NCBI RefSeq assembly: GCF_039541235.1
Contig: NZ_BAABFV010000001.1
Span: forward strand, 620,001 to 684,000
Direction of reading: 5' to 3'
Length of the DNA: 64,000 bases
Source of the DNA: Kangiella marina
Lineage (GTDB): Bacteria > Pseudomonadota > Gammaproteobacteria > Enterobacterales > Kangiellaceae
Shown here: in pieces, positions 8,685-17,494 of the stretch
Layout of the letters: the number at the start of each line of letters is the position of its first letter
Numbering within the stretch: position 1 is the stretch's first letter
Notes under the pieces: generated by a model
Told to the model about the DNA's origin: nothing
The model's database searches: none
What the model saw: only the letters and a program-made list of their open reading frames with translations
Translations under genes and position numbers: made by a program

Positions 8685-9581
8685 ATGAAGTTTTTGATGT
8701 CCACAGGCGTACTCTATACCTTATGCGTTCTAATTTGGGGGAGTACTTGGTTTGCTATTGAGTATCAGCTAGACGGTGTGGCACATGAATACTCGACGTT
8801 CTATCGTTTTGCTCTAGCCGCTTTTTTGCTTTGGGTTTATTGCTTAATCAAGAAATTACCACTTCGGTTTAATCGGCTTCAACATTTATGGTTGATTTTA
8901 CTGGGCATCTGTATGTTCAGTCTTAACTATGTACTGCTCTACAATGCCCAAGAATACCTGAGTTCAGCGATGGCCTCAGTGATATTTTCATCAGTGCTGA
9001 TTGTTAACATCATCAACTCCAGAATTTTCTTTAAAACCCCCATTACACCAAGACTGGCGATAGGCTCAGCCTTAGGCTTAATCGGTATGGTCTTTATTTT
9101 TTGGGATGAGTTAACAGACTTTAGCCTAGAAAATACAGCGGTTCTCGGCCTCACCTTAGCCATTTTAGGCGTACTGGCGGCGTCTATTGGAAACCTAGTC
9201 TCTGTGCAGACCCAAAAATACGATCTACCCGTGATCCAAATGAATACCTACGGCATGGCTTATGGCGCCTTATTCAGTCTGGCAGTTGGCTTAGTACAAG
9301 GTAAAGACATGACCTATAACTGGTCGGCGTCTTATAACATCAGTTTGGTTTATCTCGCCTTATTCGGCTCAGTCTTTGCCTTCGGTTGTTATCTCACGCT
9401 GCTTAGGCGTATTGGCGTTCATAAAGCGTCTTACGCGGTGGTGTTATTTCCTGCGGTCGCTTTGATTATTTCAACCTTGTTTGAGGGATTTCAGTGGACT
9501 TGGACTGTTGCTGTAGGGATTCTTCTCATTGCGATTGGTAATGTGTTTGTTATCAACCGTCGGGATCTTAAAAAAGCTTAA
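8685..9581 (+). CDS. EamA/DMT family transporter
   Basis: About 298 residues with ten predicted membrane helices arranged as two EamA repeats. LIWGSTWFAIEYQL near the N-terminus and SSAMASVIFSSVLIVNIINSRIFFKTPITPRLAIGSALGLIGMVFIFW in the first repeat are typical of drug/metabolite transporters. Start choice: the frame opens with TTG at 8673, but ATG at 8685 gives the usual short MKFL start; ATG at 8697, behind a GAAG, is a third option. Direction is most likely export of an amino acid or metabolite. The substrate cannot be predicted. Confidence 0.85.
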   Translation: MKFLMSTGVLYTLCVLIWGSTWFAIEYQLDGVAHEYSTFYRFALAAFLLWVYCLIKKLPLRFNRLQHLWLILLGICMFSLNYVLLYNAQEYLSSAMASVIFSSVLIVNIINSRIFFKTPITPRLAIGSALGLIGMVFIFWDELTDFSLENTAVLGLTLAILGVLAASIGNLVSVQTQKYDLPVIQMNTYGMAYGALFSLAVGLVQGKDMTYNWSASYNISLVYLALFGSVFAFGCYLTLLRRIGVHKASYAVVLFPAVALIISTLFEGFQWTWTVAVGILLIAIGNVFVINRRDLKKA

Positions 9582-9604
9582 GACCCCAATGGAAATAACC
9601 GAGT

Positions 9605-11521
9605 TTAGTGATAGCGTCGCTTCCAACCTATTAAGCCGAATAGGCTCAATAACGTAACTAATGACCAGGAGAAACTGCCGCCTCCACCACCGCTAGACTG
9701 CGGCTCTGTAAGCGTTAACCCTTGATTAGAAACTGATAAGTTGTAAGAAGAATCAATACCACCAGAGTCACCGGCTTGGCCATCTGAGTTTTCATAACGT
9801 ATCCATGCTCCAGAATTCCAGTCAACCACGGTTGAAGGATCAGCATCCAGCGATAATCCCGCCAGATCCTGTGCCGAAATATTGATGGCAATGGACGTTG
9901 AGCCCGCGTTTGAACTGACAGGGATATCAGTAGGCAGGGTAAAGTCCACTTTAAATGCATCATCATGGTATTGATCAAAGGAGAAACCATCAACGTCAGC
10001 ATTTAGCCAGTTGCTGTTCGAGACGCTGATATTACGTGTAAAGTTGCCGCTACCACCGTTTCCTGAAATCGAGACTGACGGCCTTAAAGTAGCAGACTGT
10101 CCAGTGTACTGGGTAATACTCCCTGAGCTATTACGAACGCGCATCGGCTTACTAAAGCTAACGTACAGCGAGTAAGTTTCTCCTCCATTAAGCGTGTTAT
10201 TGGTCGCCACATTTAAGTTACGTCCTGTATTACCACTGCTCCAACTCGCCGCATAAACATCATTGCCATCACTATCAACTAATCGCACATTGGTCACATG
10301 GGCTGGCCCGGCTTGATGATAAAACATCAATATTTGTGCTGGCGCTAACTGGTCACGAGTTCGTCCGATTTCGCTGTCTGGCATAATAAAGCCGGAGTGA
10401 CTGGCCCCTGTTCCACCGTAAAAAGCACCGCCGTTGGGCTCATTCGCAAAACCTTGTGGTGGCTCAATCTCAAGGGTCCAAGTCGGAATTAAATCGGTGT
10501 ATGCGAAATAATCGGCTGTCGTTGGAATACCGCTACCGACTTGATCGATCACTGGAAAATAGTTTGCGCCTTGCGCTTGGGTCGTACTTTGAAACTTCGA
10601 GGCCAAACTATTGGTAATAGCGTTGCGTCGGGTATTACTTGGTTGAGGGACAAATAAAACTCGAGAAAAAGAGTGTGTATCTTGATAAAAACGCAGTCGA
10701 TTTCTTGGCCCCAGTTGTGCAGCAGCCAATAGCGCCTGAGTCTCGGACTCGGACTGCGCCGAAGGCCCACCGTAAATCAAGCTCGATGGAGTACTGTTAT
10801 CAGGTTGAACGCCGAAAAACACGGTACCATTCCGGTTTAAATCCACACCATTGAGACGATCACCTTCAGTTGATAACACCTCATCAACATTCGGCATATT
10901 TTTTCGACGCATCCGCCCATCTCGTGGTTGGGCAAACTTTTGAGCTGGCGACGAGCTGGCATTAGTACCCGGCGTTTGAGTCACTTGTGTTGGGAAGCGC
11001 TGAGTTTGTAAAAAACCATCGACATTCATCACTGGTAAAATGACAATGTTGGTATTGTCTAACAAATACTGAACAACACTCTGATCGTTTTTCTTTTCAG
11101 CTAACTGCTCCATTAACTCAGTAACAACTTCTGGACTTTGCCACTCACGAGCGTGAATCGTGCCATTAATAAAAAATGCAGCTTCAGTCTGACCGTTATT
11201 CGTTTGATTATCAGCATCACTGAATAAGTAAGCATAAATATCACGACTATTCTCAGTTTGACCTACAATCGTGCTGCTAATTTCTGCGTGAGTGACGGCC
11301 AACGATTGATGTTGACTGTGCAGGCTATCGTAAGTTCGAAAACCATCTACCGCGGTAAGCGAGTCCACAGGTATTGGTACTGGATAACCAATAGCTAACT
11401 CATTACTTGAATTGGTGTTTTCAGTATAATTTAAAACTTCTGCTCGGCTTGTGTTAGCAGTGATTAATGCCATAGAAACCAAGGCTGCGGCAGCCTTGAA
11501 CTTTGTTGTTATTGTAACCAT
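9605..11521 (-). CDS. Secreted M14 zinc carboxypeptidase with GlyGly-CTERM anchor
   Basis: 638 residues. A signal peptide (cleavage near residue 27) precedes an M14 catalytic domain (about 60-400): HAREW gives zinc ligands H123 and E126, DTHSFSR gives H283, and WTLEIEPP holds the catalytic glutamate (E351 or E353); DLNRNG is also kept. A beta-rich domain follows (about 405-600). The end is a poly-glycine stretch, a hydrophobic helix (SWSLVTLLSLFGLIGW) and KRRYH, the GlyGly-CTERM signal processed by rhombosortase before type II secretion. The protein is probably a surface or secreted exopeptidase. Its ATG lies inside the 3' end of the upstream gene (13-bp overlap), so the two are likely translated together. 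Confidence 0.9.
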   Translation of the reverse strand: MVTITTKFKAAAALVSMALITANTSRAEVLNYTENTNSSNELAIGYPVPIPVDSLTAVDGFRTYDSLHSQHQSLAVTHAEISSTIVGQTENSRDIYAYLFSDADNQTNNGQTEAAFFINGTIHAREWQSPEVVTELMEQLAEKKNDQSVVQYLLDNTNIVILPVMNVDGFLQTQRFPTQVTQTPGTNASSSPAQKFAQPRDGRMRRKNMPNVDEVLSTEGDRLNGVDLNRNGTVFFGVQPDNSTPSSLIYGGPSAQSESETQALLAAAQLGPRNRLRFYQDTHSFSRVLFVPQPSNTRRNAITNSLASKFQSTTQAQGANYFPVIDQVGSGIPTTADYFAYTDLIPTWTLEIEPPQGFANEPNGGAFYGGTGASHSGFIMPDSEIGRTRDQLAPAQILMFYHQAGPAHVTNVRLVDSDGNDVYAASWSSGNTGRNLNVATNNTLNGGETYSLYVSFSKPMRVRNSSGSITQYTGQSATLRPSVSISGNGGSGNFTRNISVSNSNWLNADVDGFSFDQYHDDAFKVDFTLPTDIPVSSNAGSTSIAINISAQDLAGLSLDADPSTVVDWNSGAWIRYENSDGQAGDSGGIDSSYNLSVSNQGLTLTEPQSSGGGGGSFSWSLVTLLSLFGLIGWKRRYH

Positions 11522-12615
11522 GACGCAACCTCCGCTCTCATATCACTGTACTGAATATACCCTTTGTCCAAAATATCCTTTAGTACCGCTCTTGACTCTG
11601 AATTATCAGTCAGCTTTAGTACCAACAAGTTGTTTGCAGTAAATGTTCTCGAACTTTTATTGTGCTTGAGGTTATTCACTATGACCGAATAATCAGGGTG
11701 CGTTTTATTCACTCTCGATATCGCTAATGCACTGCTCGCACCCAACGCTGCATCCGATAGGTTTGAATATAAGACATGATTATTTCTTACGCTTGATGCT
11801 AATTGCCCATACTGAATAATCGCTTGTGATGCCAAGTCTGTTTTGCCGTTGATTTGCTCACTCAATAACGCTTCTTGTTCAGCGTCACTAAAAAAACGAT
11901 GCAACTGGGTCAATAGTTGATGTTTATGTGGTGAGCGAATTGATGCGTTAAGTACTGCTTGAGCAGCCTCAAAGTCACTCGCCTCTTCAGCTATCGTTTT
12001 TAATAACAGTAAACTTTGCTGAGCTCCGTCACCGACTTCAATGGCTTCACGATACCCTTTCACCAGCAAGTGGGTTGTCGTTGGCGTTAATTGAGAATGT
12101 GTTATTAATAGCTGTCTAGCCGCTTCCGTATCTACTGCAGAGCCCATGCTTTGACGGACAAAAAGTTCAGGAGATGTCGATAACTGTGAGGACAACTGTT
12201 GCTTTTGTGTATTAACATCATGCAAGAAAAGCTTATGACTAGCCAATGAAGCCACATCAAAAACAGGGGTCGCTATCGGGCCTTCTGGATGTTTTTGATA
12301 GGCCAGAGGTTTATGCTTGGATGCTTCGCGTAAGAAATCCAAGTCACTTTGGGCAACTGATTCTAGGCTGGTTTGCTGAACTTTCTGATAGAGTAAATAA
12401 TCTTTTTCTAAAAAACTTTTACCCGTTAAGTTTAGCTCGTGACCTTTTTGCCACTGTTCGTCACCGCTTTTTACCTGCGCTACCTGGCGATCAGTATAAA
12501 GCTGACTAGAAGGAACTTCCGAGAGCAGCAAAGGCCCTTTTTCAACGCTATGGGCCTGACTCGCCAAGAGCAAGCTCAACGGTATAGCCAGCGCCTTCAT
12601 TGTTCGATTTATCAT
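11509..12615 (-). CDS. Secreted protein of unknown function paired with the M14 peptidase
   Basis: 368 residues. The first 23 are a clear signal peptide (MINRTMKALAIPLSLLLASQAHS). The mature part is alpha-helical, rich in Leu, Ser and Gln, without cysteines or a catalytic motif I recognise. Repeated helix pairs from about residue 160 onward (for example AARQLLITHSQ, QQSLLLLKTIAEE, AAQAVLNASI, ALGASSALAISRV) suggest a HEAT- or TPR-like superhelix. The 13-bp overlap with the carboxypeptidase start implies a functional link, perhaps an inhibitor, chaperone or substrate-presenting partner. That is inference from position only. Confidence 0.6.
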   Translation of the reverse strand: MINRTMKALAIPLSLLLASQAHSVEKGPLLLSEVPSSQLYTDRQVAQVKSGDEQWQKGHELNLTGKSFLEKDYLLYQKVQQTSLESVAQSDLDFLREASKHKPLAYQKHPEGPIATPVFDVASLASHKLFLHDVNTQKQQLSSQLSTSPELFVRQSMGSAVDTEAARQLLITHSQLTPTTTHLLVKGYREAIEVGDGAQQSLLLLKTIAEEASDFEAAQAVLNASIRSPHKHQLLTQLHRFFSDAEQEALLSEQINGKTDLASQAIIQYGQLASSVRNNHVLYSNLSDAALGASSALAISRVNKTHPDYSVIVNNLKHNKSSRTFTANNLLVLKLTDNSESRAVLKDILDKGYIQYSDMRAEVASWLQ

Positions 12616-12686
12616 ACAGTTACCTCAAAGTACTATTTACATAACTCCACTAGTTTAGACCACTTCCAACCCTGTAAGTTTTGCAT

Positions 12687-14069
12687 TTACGTGAGTTTTT
12701 TAGGGTCCAAAATACGCGCTAATTCTTTCTTCGACAAGTTCGTTAACTCGACAGCTACATCCAGAATGCTTCGCTCTTCCTTACGTGCTCTATAAACCAC
12801 TTCAGACGCCTTTTCGTAACCTATTTCAGGCGCTAGTGCCGTCGCTAAAATCGCATTCTTGCTTAACTGCTGTTCCAAGAAATCTGTGTTCGGCTCAAAA
12901 TCATTAATGGTCACAGCAATTTGTGAAGCCGCATTGGCGGATAACTCTAGCGACTGATGCAAGTTATAAGCAATCATTGGCAACATGACATTTAACTGAA
13001 AATTTCCGGCCTGAGCACCAACAGTTATGCTGGTGTGATTCCCCATGATCTGAGCAGCCGCCATGGTTACCGCTTCAGGCACAACAGGGTTCACTTTACC
13101 CGGCATGATGCTGCTACCCGGTTGAATCGCTTTTAAGCGAACTTCACCTAACCCGCTGACGGGGCCACTATTCATCCAACGCAAATCATTACTGATTTTC
13201 ATTAACGCGGTGGCAAGCGTGTTTAAAATCCCTGAAACGGCAACACTGTTATCTTGTCCCGCGATACTGGCAAAAGCATTGCCAGACTTCTTGTAAGGAA
13301 GTCCCGTTTTCGACTTTAAATTTTTAGCAAATTGCGCTCTGAACTTTTTAGAGCTGTTAATCCCTGTCCCAATGGCTGTCCCGCCTTGTGCCAATTCACT
13401 GATTTGAGGAATGATGTTCTTAAGATTCTTTAAGGACAGTTCTATCTGGTAAGCCCAAGCAGAGAGTTCTTGCTGCATAGTTAAGGGCATCGCATCCATC
13501 AAGTGAGTGCGGCCTGTTTTGACCACTGATTTCAGTGATTGCCCTTTTGCATTAATGACATTAATCAGTTTCTCAAGCGCTGGTGTTAGCTTTTCAACGA
13601 GGTGTTCCGTCGCCATCATTGAAATAGCCGTCGGGATCACATCGTTACTGCTTTGGCCCATATTAACGTCATCATTAGGGTGAATGCTGGTACGTTTGTT
13701 TGACGCTAAATGGGCCACGACCTCATTCACATTCATGTTAGTACTGGTACCGGAACCCGTCTGAAAGACGTCAATGGGAAAGTTTTGCTGGTTGATTAAA
13801 TCATTGCGCAATAACTGTTTAGTTGCTTTAACAATGGCCTCGGATTTGGTTTTTGATAACTCACCAAGCTCACGGTTTGTTTCAGCGGCCGTTTGCTTGA
13901 TGAGAATAATTTGTCGAATAAAGTCAGGTGGGAGGGTTAGAGAGCTGATCGTGAAATTATTGACAGCTCTTTGGGTTTGCGCGGCATATAAAGCATCTTT
14001 TGGAACCTTAACGTGTCCCATGCTATCTTTTTCTGTTCGAAAGTTTTTAACGCCAGTTTTGTTAGCCAA
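12687..14069 (-). CDS. fumC: Class II fumarate hydratase
   Basis: 460 residues, the usual FumC length. The start FRTEKDSMGHVKVPKDALYAAQTQRAVNNF is characteristic of FumC rather than aspartase. Further signs are the GSGTSTNMNVNEV block, TGRTHLMDAMPLT with the catalytic histidine, and the superfamily signature GSSIMPGKVNP. It reversibly hydrates fumarate to malate in the TCA cycle and is iron-independent, so it works under oxidative stress. A slyX gene lies upstream on the same strand. Confidence 0.95.
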   Translation of the reverse strand: MANKTGVKNFRTEKDSMGHVKVPKDALYAAQTQRAVNNFTISSLTLPPDFIRQIILIKQTAAETNRELGELSKTKSEAIVKATKQLLRNDLINQQNFPIDVFQTGSGTSTNMNVNEVVAHLASNKRTSIHPNDDVNMGQSSNDVIPTAISMMATEHLVEKLTPALEKLINVINAKGQSLKSVVKTGRTHLMDAMPLTMQQELSAWAYQIELSLKNLKNIIPQISELAQGGTAIGTGINSSKKFRAQFAKNLKSKTGLPYKKSGNAFASIAGQDNSVAVSGILNTLATALMKISNDLRWMNSGPVSGLGEVRLKAIQPGSSIMPGKVNPVVPEAVTMAAAQIMGNHTSITVGAQAGNFQLNVMLPMIAYNLHQSLELSANAASQIAVTINDFEPNTDFLEQQLSKNAILATALAPEIGYEKASEVVYRARKEERSILDVAVELTNLSKKELARILDPKKLT

Positions 14070-14124
14070 GGTAGCCTCCTTCTATTGAATGAAGTCAAAG
14101 TGATGCCCACCGTTCAGCTGCTGA

Positions 14125-14352
14125 TTAAAAATGCGGGGGCACCTCATCACTTGGATTAAAGGGTTTATTCGGAAGATGAGCCTCAATATCTTGTATCTTA
14201 TCGCCAATCATCGAAAACCTAGCTTGCATTAATCGTATAACTTCGTCTTGTTTAGTGACGATACGGTTCAGTTGTTCAATCGTATCGTCCTGAAAAGCAG
14301 CTTTGGTTTGAAGCTCATCTATCTGATGTTGTAAAGATTCCAGTGTACTCAT
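14125..14352 (-). CDS. slyX: SlyX family protein
   Basis: 75 residues forming one long coiled coil (heptad pattern from residue 4 to about 55), ending in a proline-containing tail DEVPPHF that closely resembles the PPHY end common in SlyX. The function is unknown despite the name, which came from a neighbouring lysis gene in E. coli. It begins 18 bases after the ABC permease stop, so it probably belongs to the same transcript. Confidence 0.85.
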   Translation of the reverse strand: MSTLESLQHQIDELQTKAAFQDDTIEQLNRIVTKQDEVIRLMQARFSMIGDKIQDIEAHLPNKPFNPSDEVPPHF

Positions 14353-14370
14353 TGTTACCAGTTGGTGAGA

Positions 14371-15657
14371 TTAGGCTTCCTCAAGTTTTACCATGCGGGT
14401 ACCTAAAATAAAAGCAACAATGCCAATCGCTAATAAAATTGATACAGGAGTCATCATTTCGCTGTAACTAAAGTCCCGCCAAATAGCGCCCTCAAAGGCC
14501 ACAATAGCCCACTTAACCGGACTAAAATTACTGATCGCCTGCATCCAACCCGGCATCACAAAAAGCGGTATCATGGCACCGCCAATCATTCCCATCATGA
14601 CCAAAAACGCATTGGTAATACCCGCCACTGAACGCTCGGTTTTAGCCATAGATGCGAATAACATCATAAGCCCGACAAAACAAACACCCGACGCAATCGC
14701 CGCGATGATTAATTTTGGTAAATTAAATCGCACTCCTAGAATAAAGTAAGCAACTACGAACAGCATCGTAACCACAGCTATTTGTGCGGCAAAACAACCG
14801 AGCGCTTTGCCCGCGACAATTTGTGTGCGACTAATGGGCGCGACAATTAAGCGGTTCATTGTTCCAAGCGTTTTTTCTTGTACTAAACTGATGGCAAAGC
14901 CAATAACACACCCCATGATCGCCCAAATAACGCCCTGTGGAATAGTAATGGCGTAAGCATTCTTTGGTCCCGAACGCTTCACCACTTCTTCTTGCTTTGT
15001 AACCTTTAGCGGCATCATCGGATTAGCGTCACCGCTCGCCCCAAAACTTAAGCTCTGACCATTGCTCGTTTCTTGATCCGTTAGTTGCTTCATTTTTGGC
15101 AAATAATCACTCAATAAAGACTTCCATTCATCGGGAATATCGTCGCTCTGCTGTATTTGTGAGATTGAGGCATCCAATTGCTCTGACATTGCCATAGGAT
15201 CTGAGAAAGCTTGTTCAAAGCGCTTGATTCCAAGTTTCATCAATGACCCTTCAAGGTAACCGGCCTCAGCTTTGCGAGAAGGATCGATACCAACAAGAAT
15301 TTCTGGCGGGTTACCTGAAAACACACCTTTGTAATCATCGCCAAAACCGGCTGGGAGGATAAAATAAGCCACTCGCTTACCGCGACGGACTAGGTCTTTG
15401 GCTTTTTCTTCCGTGGCCAACGTAACGCTAAATTCTTCAGCAGCTTCTATATCCGCAATAAAAGCTTGCGAATACTCGGTTTGATCGAGATCAACCACAG
15501 CTACTTTTAAAGCTTTAGAACCGCTGCCGCCACTTGAAAAGATTGAACCAAAAATAAAAGCAAACACAAGTGGGAACACAAAGGTAAAAAACACTGCCAT
15601 TTTATCCCTAAAAAGCAATTTAATATCCTTCTTCATCAAAGCGATAATTTTTTTCAT
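14371..15657 (-). CDS. ABC-2 type exporter permease
   Basis: 428 residues with the ABC-2 layout: one N-terminal membrane helix (about 22-42), a large extracytoplasmic loop (about 45-240), then five or six helices in the C-terminal half with IAMGGAMIPLF-like packing (MMGMIGGAMIPLFVMPGWM). It follows the ATPase gene by 11 bases and forms the exporter with it. Such systems export drugs, lipids or polyketides, or act on sodium; no substrate hint is present. Confidence 0.88.
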   Translation of the reverse strand: MKKIIALMKKDIKLLFRDKMAVFFTFVFPLVFAFIFGSIFSSGGSGSKALKVAVVDLDQTEYSQAFIADIEAAEEFSVTLATEEKAKDLVRRGKRVAYFILPAGFGDDYKGVFSGNPPEILVGIDPSRKAEAGYLEGSLMKLGIKRFEQAFSDPMAMSEQLDASISQIQQSDDIPDEWKSLLSDYLPKMKQLTDQETSNGQSLSFGASGDANPMMPLKVTKQEEVVKRSGPKNAYAITIPQGVIWAIMGCVIGFAISLVQEKTLGTMNRLIVAPISRTQIVAGKALGCFAAQIAVVTMLFVVAYFILGVRFNLPKLIIAAIASGVCFVGLMMLFASMAKTERSVAGITNAFLVMMGMIGGAMIPLFVMPGWMQAISNFSPVKWAIVAFEGAIWRDFSYSEMMTPVSILLAIGIVAFILGTRMVKLEEA

Positions 15658-15668
15658 ACAGTAACCCC

Positions 15669-16514
15669 TTAGTCCCTAAGCTGTCTGCCGGTTAAGTTTA
15701 AAAATACCGTCTCAAGATCTGGGCGATTCATAGAAATATCGTAAACACGATCGGTCGATTTTAATGCCTGAATTAAATCTTGAGAGACATCCCCGGATTT
15801 GAATTGCTTAATACCTTGATCCGAACTGATACTAATTTGAGTGTCGCCACCATGACTTTTAAGCAACTCATCAACCGTTCCTAGCGCTAATAACTGACCG
15901 TGATCGATGATGCCCACTTGATCGCAAAGTTTTTGCGCTTCTTCCATATAATGAGTTGTGTAGATAATCGTTTTGCCGAGTTCTTTAAGTTCCAAAACAT
16001 TATCAAACAACTTATTTCTCGACTGTGGATCAACGCCAGCTGTCGGTTCATCCATAAAAATATAATCCGGATCATGTAACAAAGATGCGGCTAAATTTAG
16101 ACGTCTTTTCATACCGCCAGAAAAACCTGACACCCGATCATTTGCGCGCTCCTGCAAGCTCACAAATTCTAACGCCCAATCCATACGATCACTTAAATCT
16201 TTGCTTGGGATATCATAAAGTGATGCGAAAAAACTGAGATTATCAATGGCGGTTAATTCTTCATAAAGCGCAATACTTTGTGGAATTAAGCCAATTTTAT
16301 AGCGGGCTTCTTTCGATTGAGGATTAAGTCCAGCGAGACTAACCGAGCCTGAGTCACAGTCAATCAACCCAGTCATGATAGAAATACTGGTACTTTTCCC
16401 GGCACCGTTTGGCCCGAGAAGCCCAAAGATTTGCCCCTGTTGAATATCAAGCGAAATGTCGTTGACGGCATGGATACTGCCAAAGTGTTTATGTAAGGCT
16501 TGAACTTGAATCAT
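15669..16514 (-). CDS. ABC exporter ATP-binding subunit
   Basis: 281 residues. Walker A is GPNGAGKST (34-42), the Q-loop is IPQS, the signature is FSGGMKRR (the SGGMKRR variant typical of ABC-2/DRA exporters), Walker B is YIFMDEPT, and an H-loop lies in TTHYMEEAQ. The C-terminal extension of about 60 residues is typical of CcmA-like exporter ATPases. First gene of an ATPase-permease-slyX run. A perfect 22-bp palindrome lies 24 bases upstream of its start and is a candidate operator. Confidence 0.92.
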   Translation of the reverse strand: MIQVQALHKHFGSIHAVNDISLDIQQGQIFGLLGPNGAGKSTSISIMTGLIDCDSGSVSLAGLNPQSKEARYKIGLIPQSIALYEELTAIDNLSFFASLYDIPSKDLSDRMDWALEFVSLQERANDRVSGFSGGMKRRLNLAASLLHDPDYIFMDEPTAGVDPQSRNKLFDNVLELKELGKTIIYTTHYMEEAQKLCDQVGIIDHGQLLALGTVDELLKSHGGDTQISISSDQGIKQFKSGDVSQDLIQALKSTDRVYDISMNRPDLETVFLNLTGRQLRD

Positions 16515-16538
16515 TCCTTTTCCCTGTCGTTATTTATT

Positions 16539-16560
16539 GCATCTAATTTACATTAGATGC
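16539..16560. promoter_or_regulatory. Perfect palindrome upstream of the ABC exporter
   Basis: GCATCTAAT, then TTAC, then ATTAGATGC: nine-base arms with no mismatch. It sits between ychJ (stop at 16602) and the exporter ATPase start (16514). On the minus strand no U-run follows the stem, so it is a poor terminator. Symmetry and position fit an operator for a dimeric repressor, for example of the TetR or MarR type; none is encoded nearby. Confidence 0.5.
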
Positions 16561-16601
16561 TTTTAAAAAGGAAAAGGTTTAGTTGCAGGATAATTTACCA
16601 A

Positions 16602-17087
16602 TTAAGAGAAGCAACAGCGCTTAGCTTTAGTACCACTACCGCAAGGACACGCTTGATTACGGTTGATTTTCTGAGAGACTTTCGGCTTAAAATCACCGTC
16701 CGTATAAAACCATGAGCCATTGTCTAGGATGAAATTCGAAACCTCATGAAAAGTATGCAATTTATCTTTGTCGATAAAGCTTGCCTTAAACTCCACAGTC
16801 CCCGACGTGCCATGCTGGGAGCTAGCAATTACTTCTAAATGACACCAGCGAGTAGACTTAGCACTTGCCGTTAACTCTTCGGGACTAACGCTCCCTCTGA
16901 AGTCTTGATGATGAGTGTCGTAGATGTATTGCCCCAAACCGAAATAGTAAGCACTGTAACGTGACCGCATTAACTGCTCAGGCGTTGTAGCAACCTCTTT
17001 ACCTTGATGCAAAGGCTGGCAGCACTCCTGATAGTCAAGGAGCGTGCCACTAACACTTTTACCGCAAGGACATAAGCTTCTCTGCAT
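16602..17087 (-). CDS. ychJ: YchJ family protein with SEC-C metal-binding motifs
   Basis: 161 residues from the ATG at 17087; the frame is also open from a TTG at 17093, which is less likely. A zinc-type CPCG...ECC motif is at the N-terminus, and a complete SEC-C motif (CPCGSGTKAKRCC) closes the protein. Between them is the YchJ middle domain (LMRSRYSAYYFGLGQYIYDTHH). SEC-C motifs bind zinc and SecB or ribosome-related partners in SecA. The role of YchJ itself is unknown. It follows the GIY-YIG gene directly. Confidence 0.88.
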   Translation of the reverse strand: MQRSLCPCGKSVSGTLLDYQECCQPLHQGKEVATTPEQLMRSRYSAYYFGLGQYIYDTHHQDFRGSVSPEELTASAKSTRWCHLEVIASSQHGTSGTVEFKASFIDKDKLHTFHEVSNFILDNGSWFYTDGDFKPKVSQKINRNQACPCGSGTKAKRCCFS

Positions 17088-17093
17088 AATCAA

Positions 17094-17378
17094 TTAGATC
17101 TCAACTGACAAATCATTCCACTCAGGATTGCTCGATTCTATAAGAGTAACTTTCCATTGCCTTCTCCAAGCCTTTAGTTGCTTTTCTCTTCGCAAACAAT
17201 CATTAATATCATTGGATGATTCAAAATAAACTAACTTCTTTACTTGGTACTTTTTTGTAAACCCTTCGACCAGTCCTTTACGATGCTGGTAAGCACGCTT
17301 TACCAAGTTTCCGGTCACGCCTATATAAATAACCCCGCCTTTTTTAGAAGCCATAATATAAACGTAGTACTCCTTCAC
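17094..17378 (-). CDS. Small GIY-YIG nuclease domain protein (UPF0213/YhbQ-like)
   Basis: 94 residues that are almost entirely one GIY-YIG domain: YYVYIMAS at the N-terminus (the GIY half), GVIYIGVTGNLVKRAYQHRKG (YIG half plus catalytic arginine), and a later E in RREKQLKAWRRQWK. It is the single-domain type scattered widely in bacterial genomes. A nested palindromic repeat (17404-17480) sits directly upstream of its start, a combination worth testing because single-domain nucleases may act on such repeats. The biological role is unknown. Confidence 0.85.
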   Translation of the reverse strand: MKEYYVYIMASKKGGVIYIGVTGNLVKRAYQHRKGLVEGFTKKYQVKKLVYFESSNDINDCLRREKQLKAWRRQWKVTLIESSNPEWNDLSVEI

Positions 17379-17403
17379 ACAAAAACTTCCTTATCTTAAT
17401 TTC

Positions 17404-17480
17404 AAGATCCTGAATCAAGTTCAGGATGACAGTAGTCGCTTCCTGCTAAGGGATGTCATCCTGACGAAAGTCAGGATCTT
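17404..17480. repeat. Nested palindromic intergenic repeat
   Basis: Two arms of 27-28 bases (17404-17431 and 17454-17480) are inverted copies of each other. Each arm is itself a small palindrome with ATCCTGA and TCAGGAT around a 6-7 base centre. The outer parts are identical (AAGATCCTGA and TCAGGATGACA); only the small centres differ. The 22-base middle is not symmetric. This is the structure of a REP/BIME-like or MITE-like element. It lies between the GIY-YIG gene and the gene ending at 17495, so it may also fold in either transcript. Confidence 0.8.
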
Positions 17481-17494
17481 ATTCCTTATAACTT

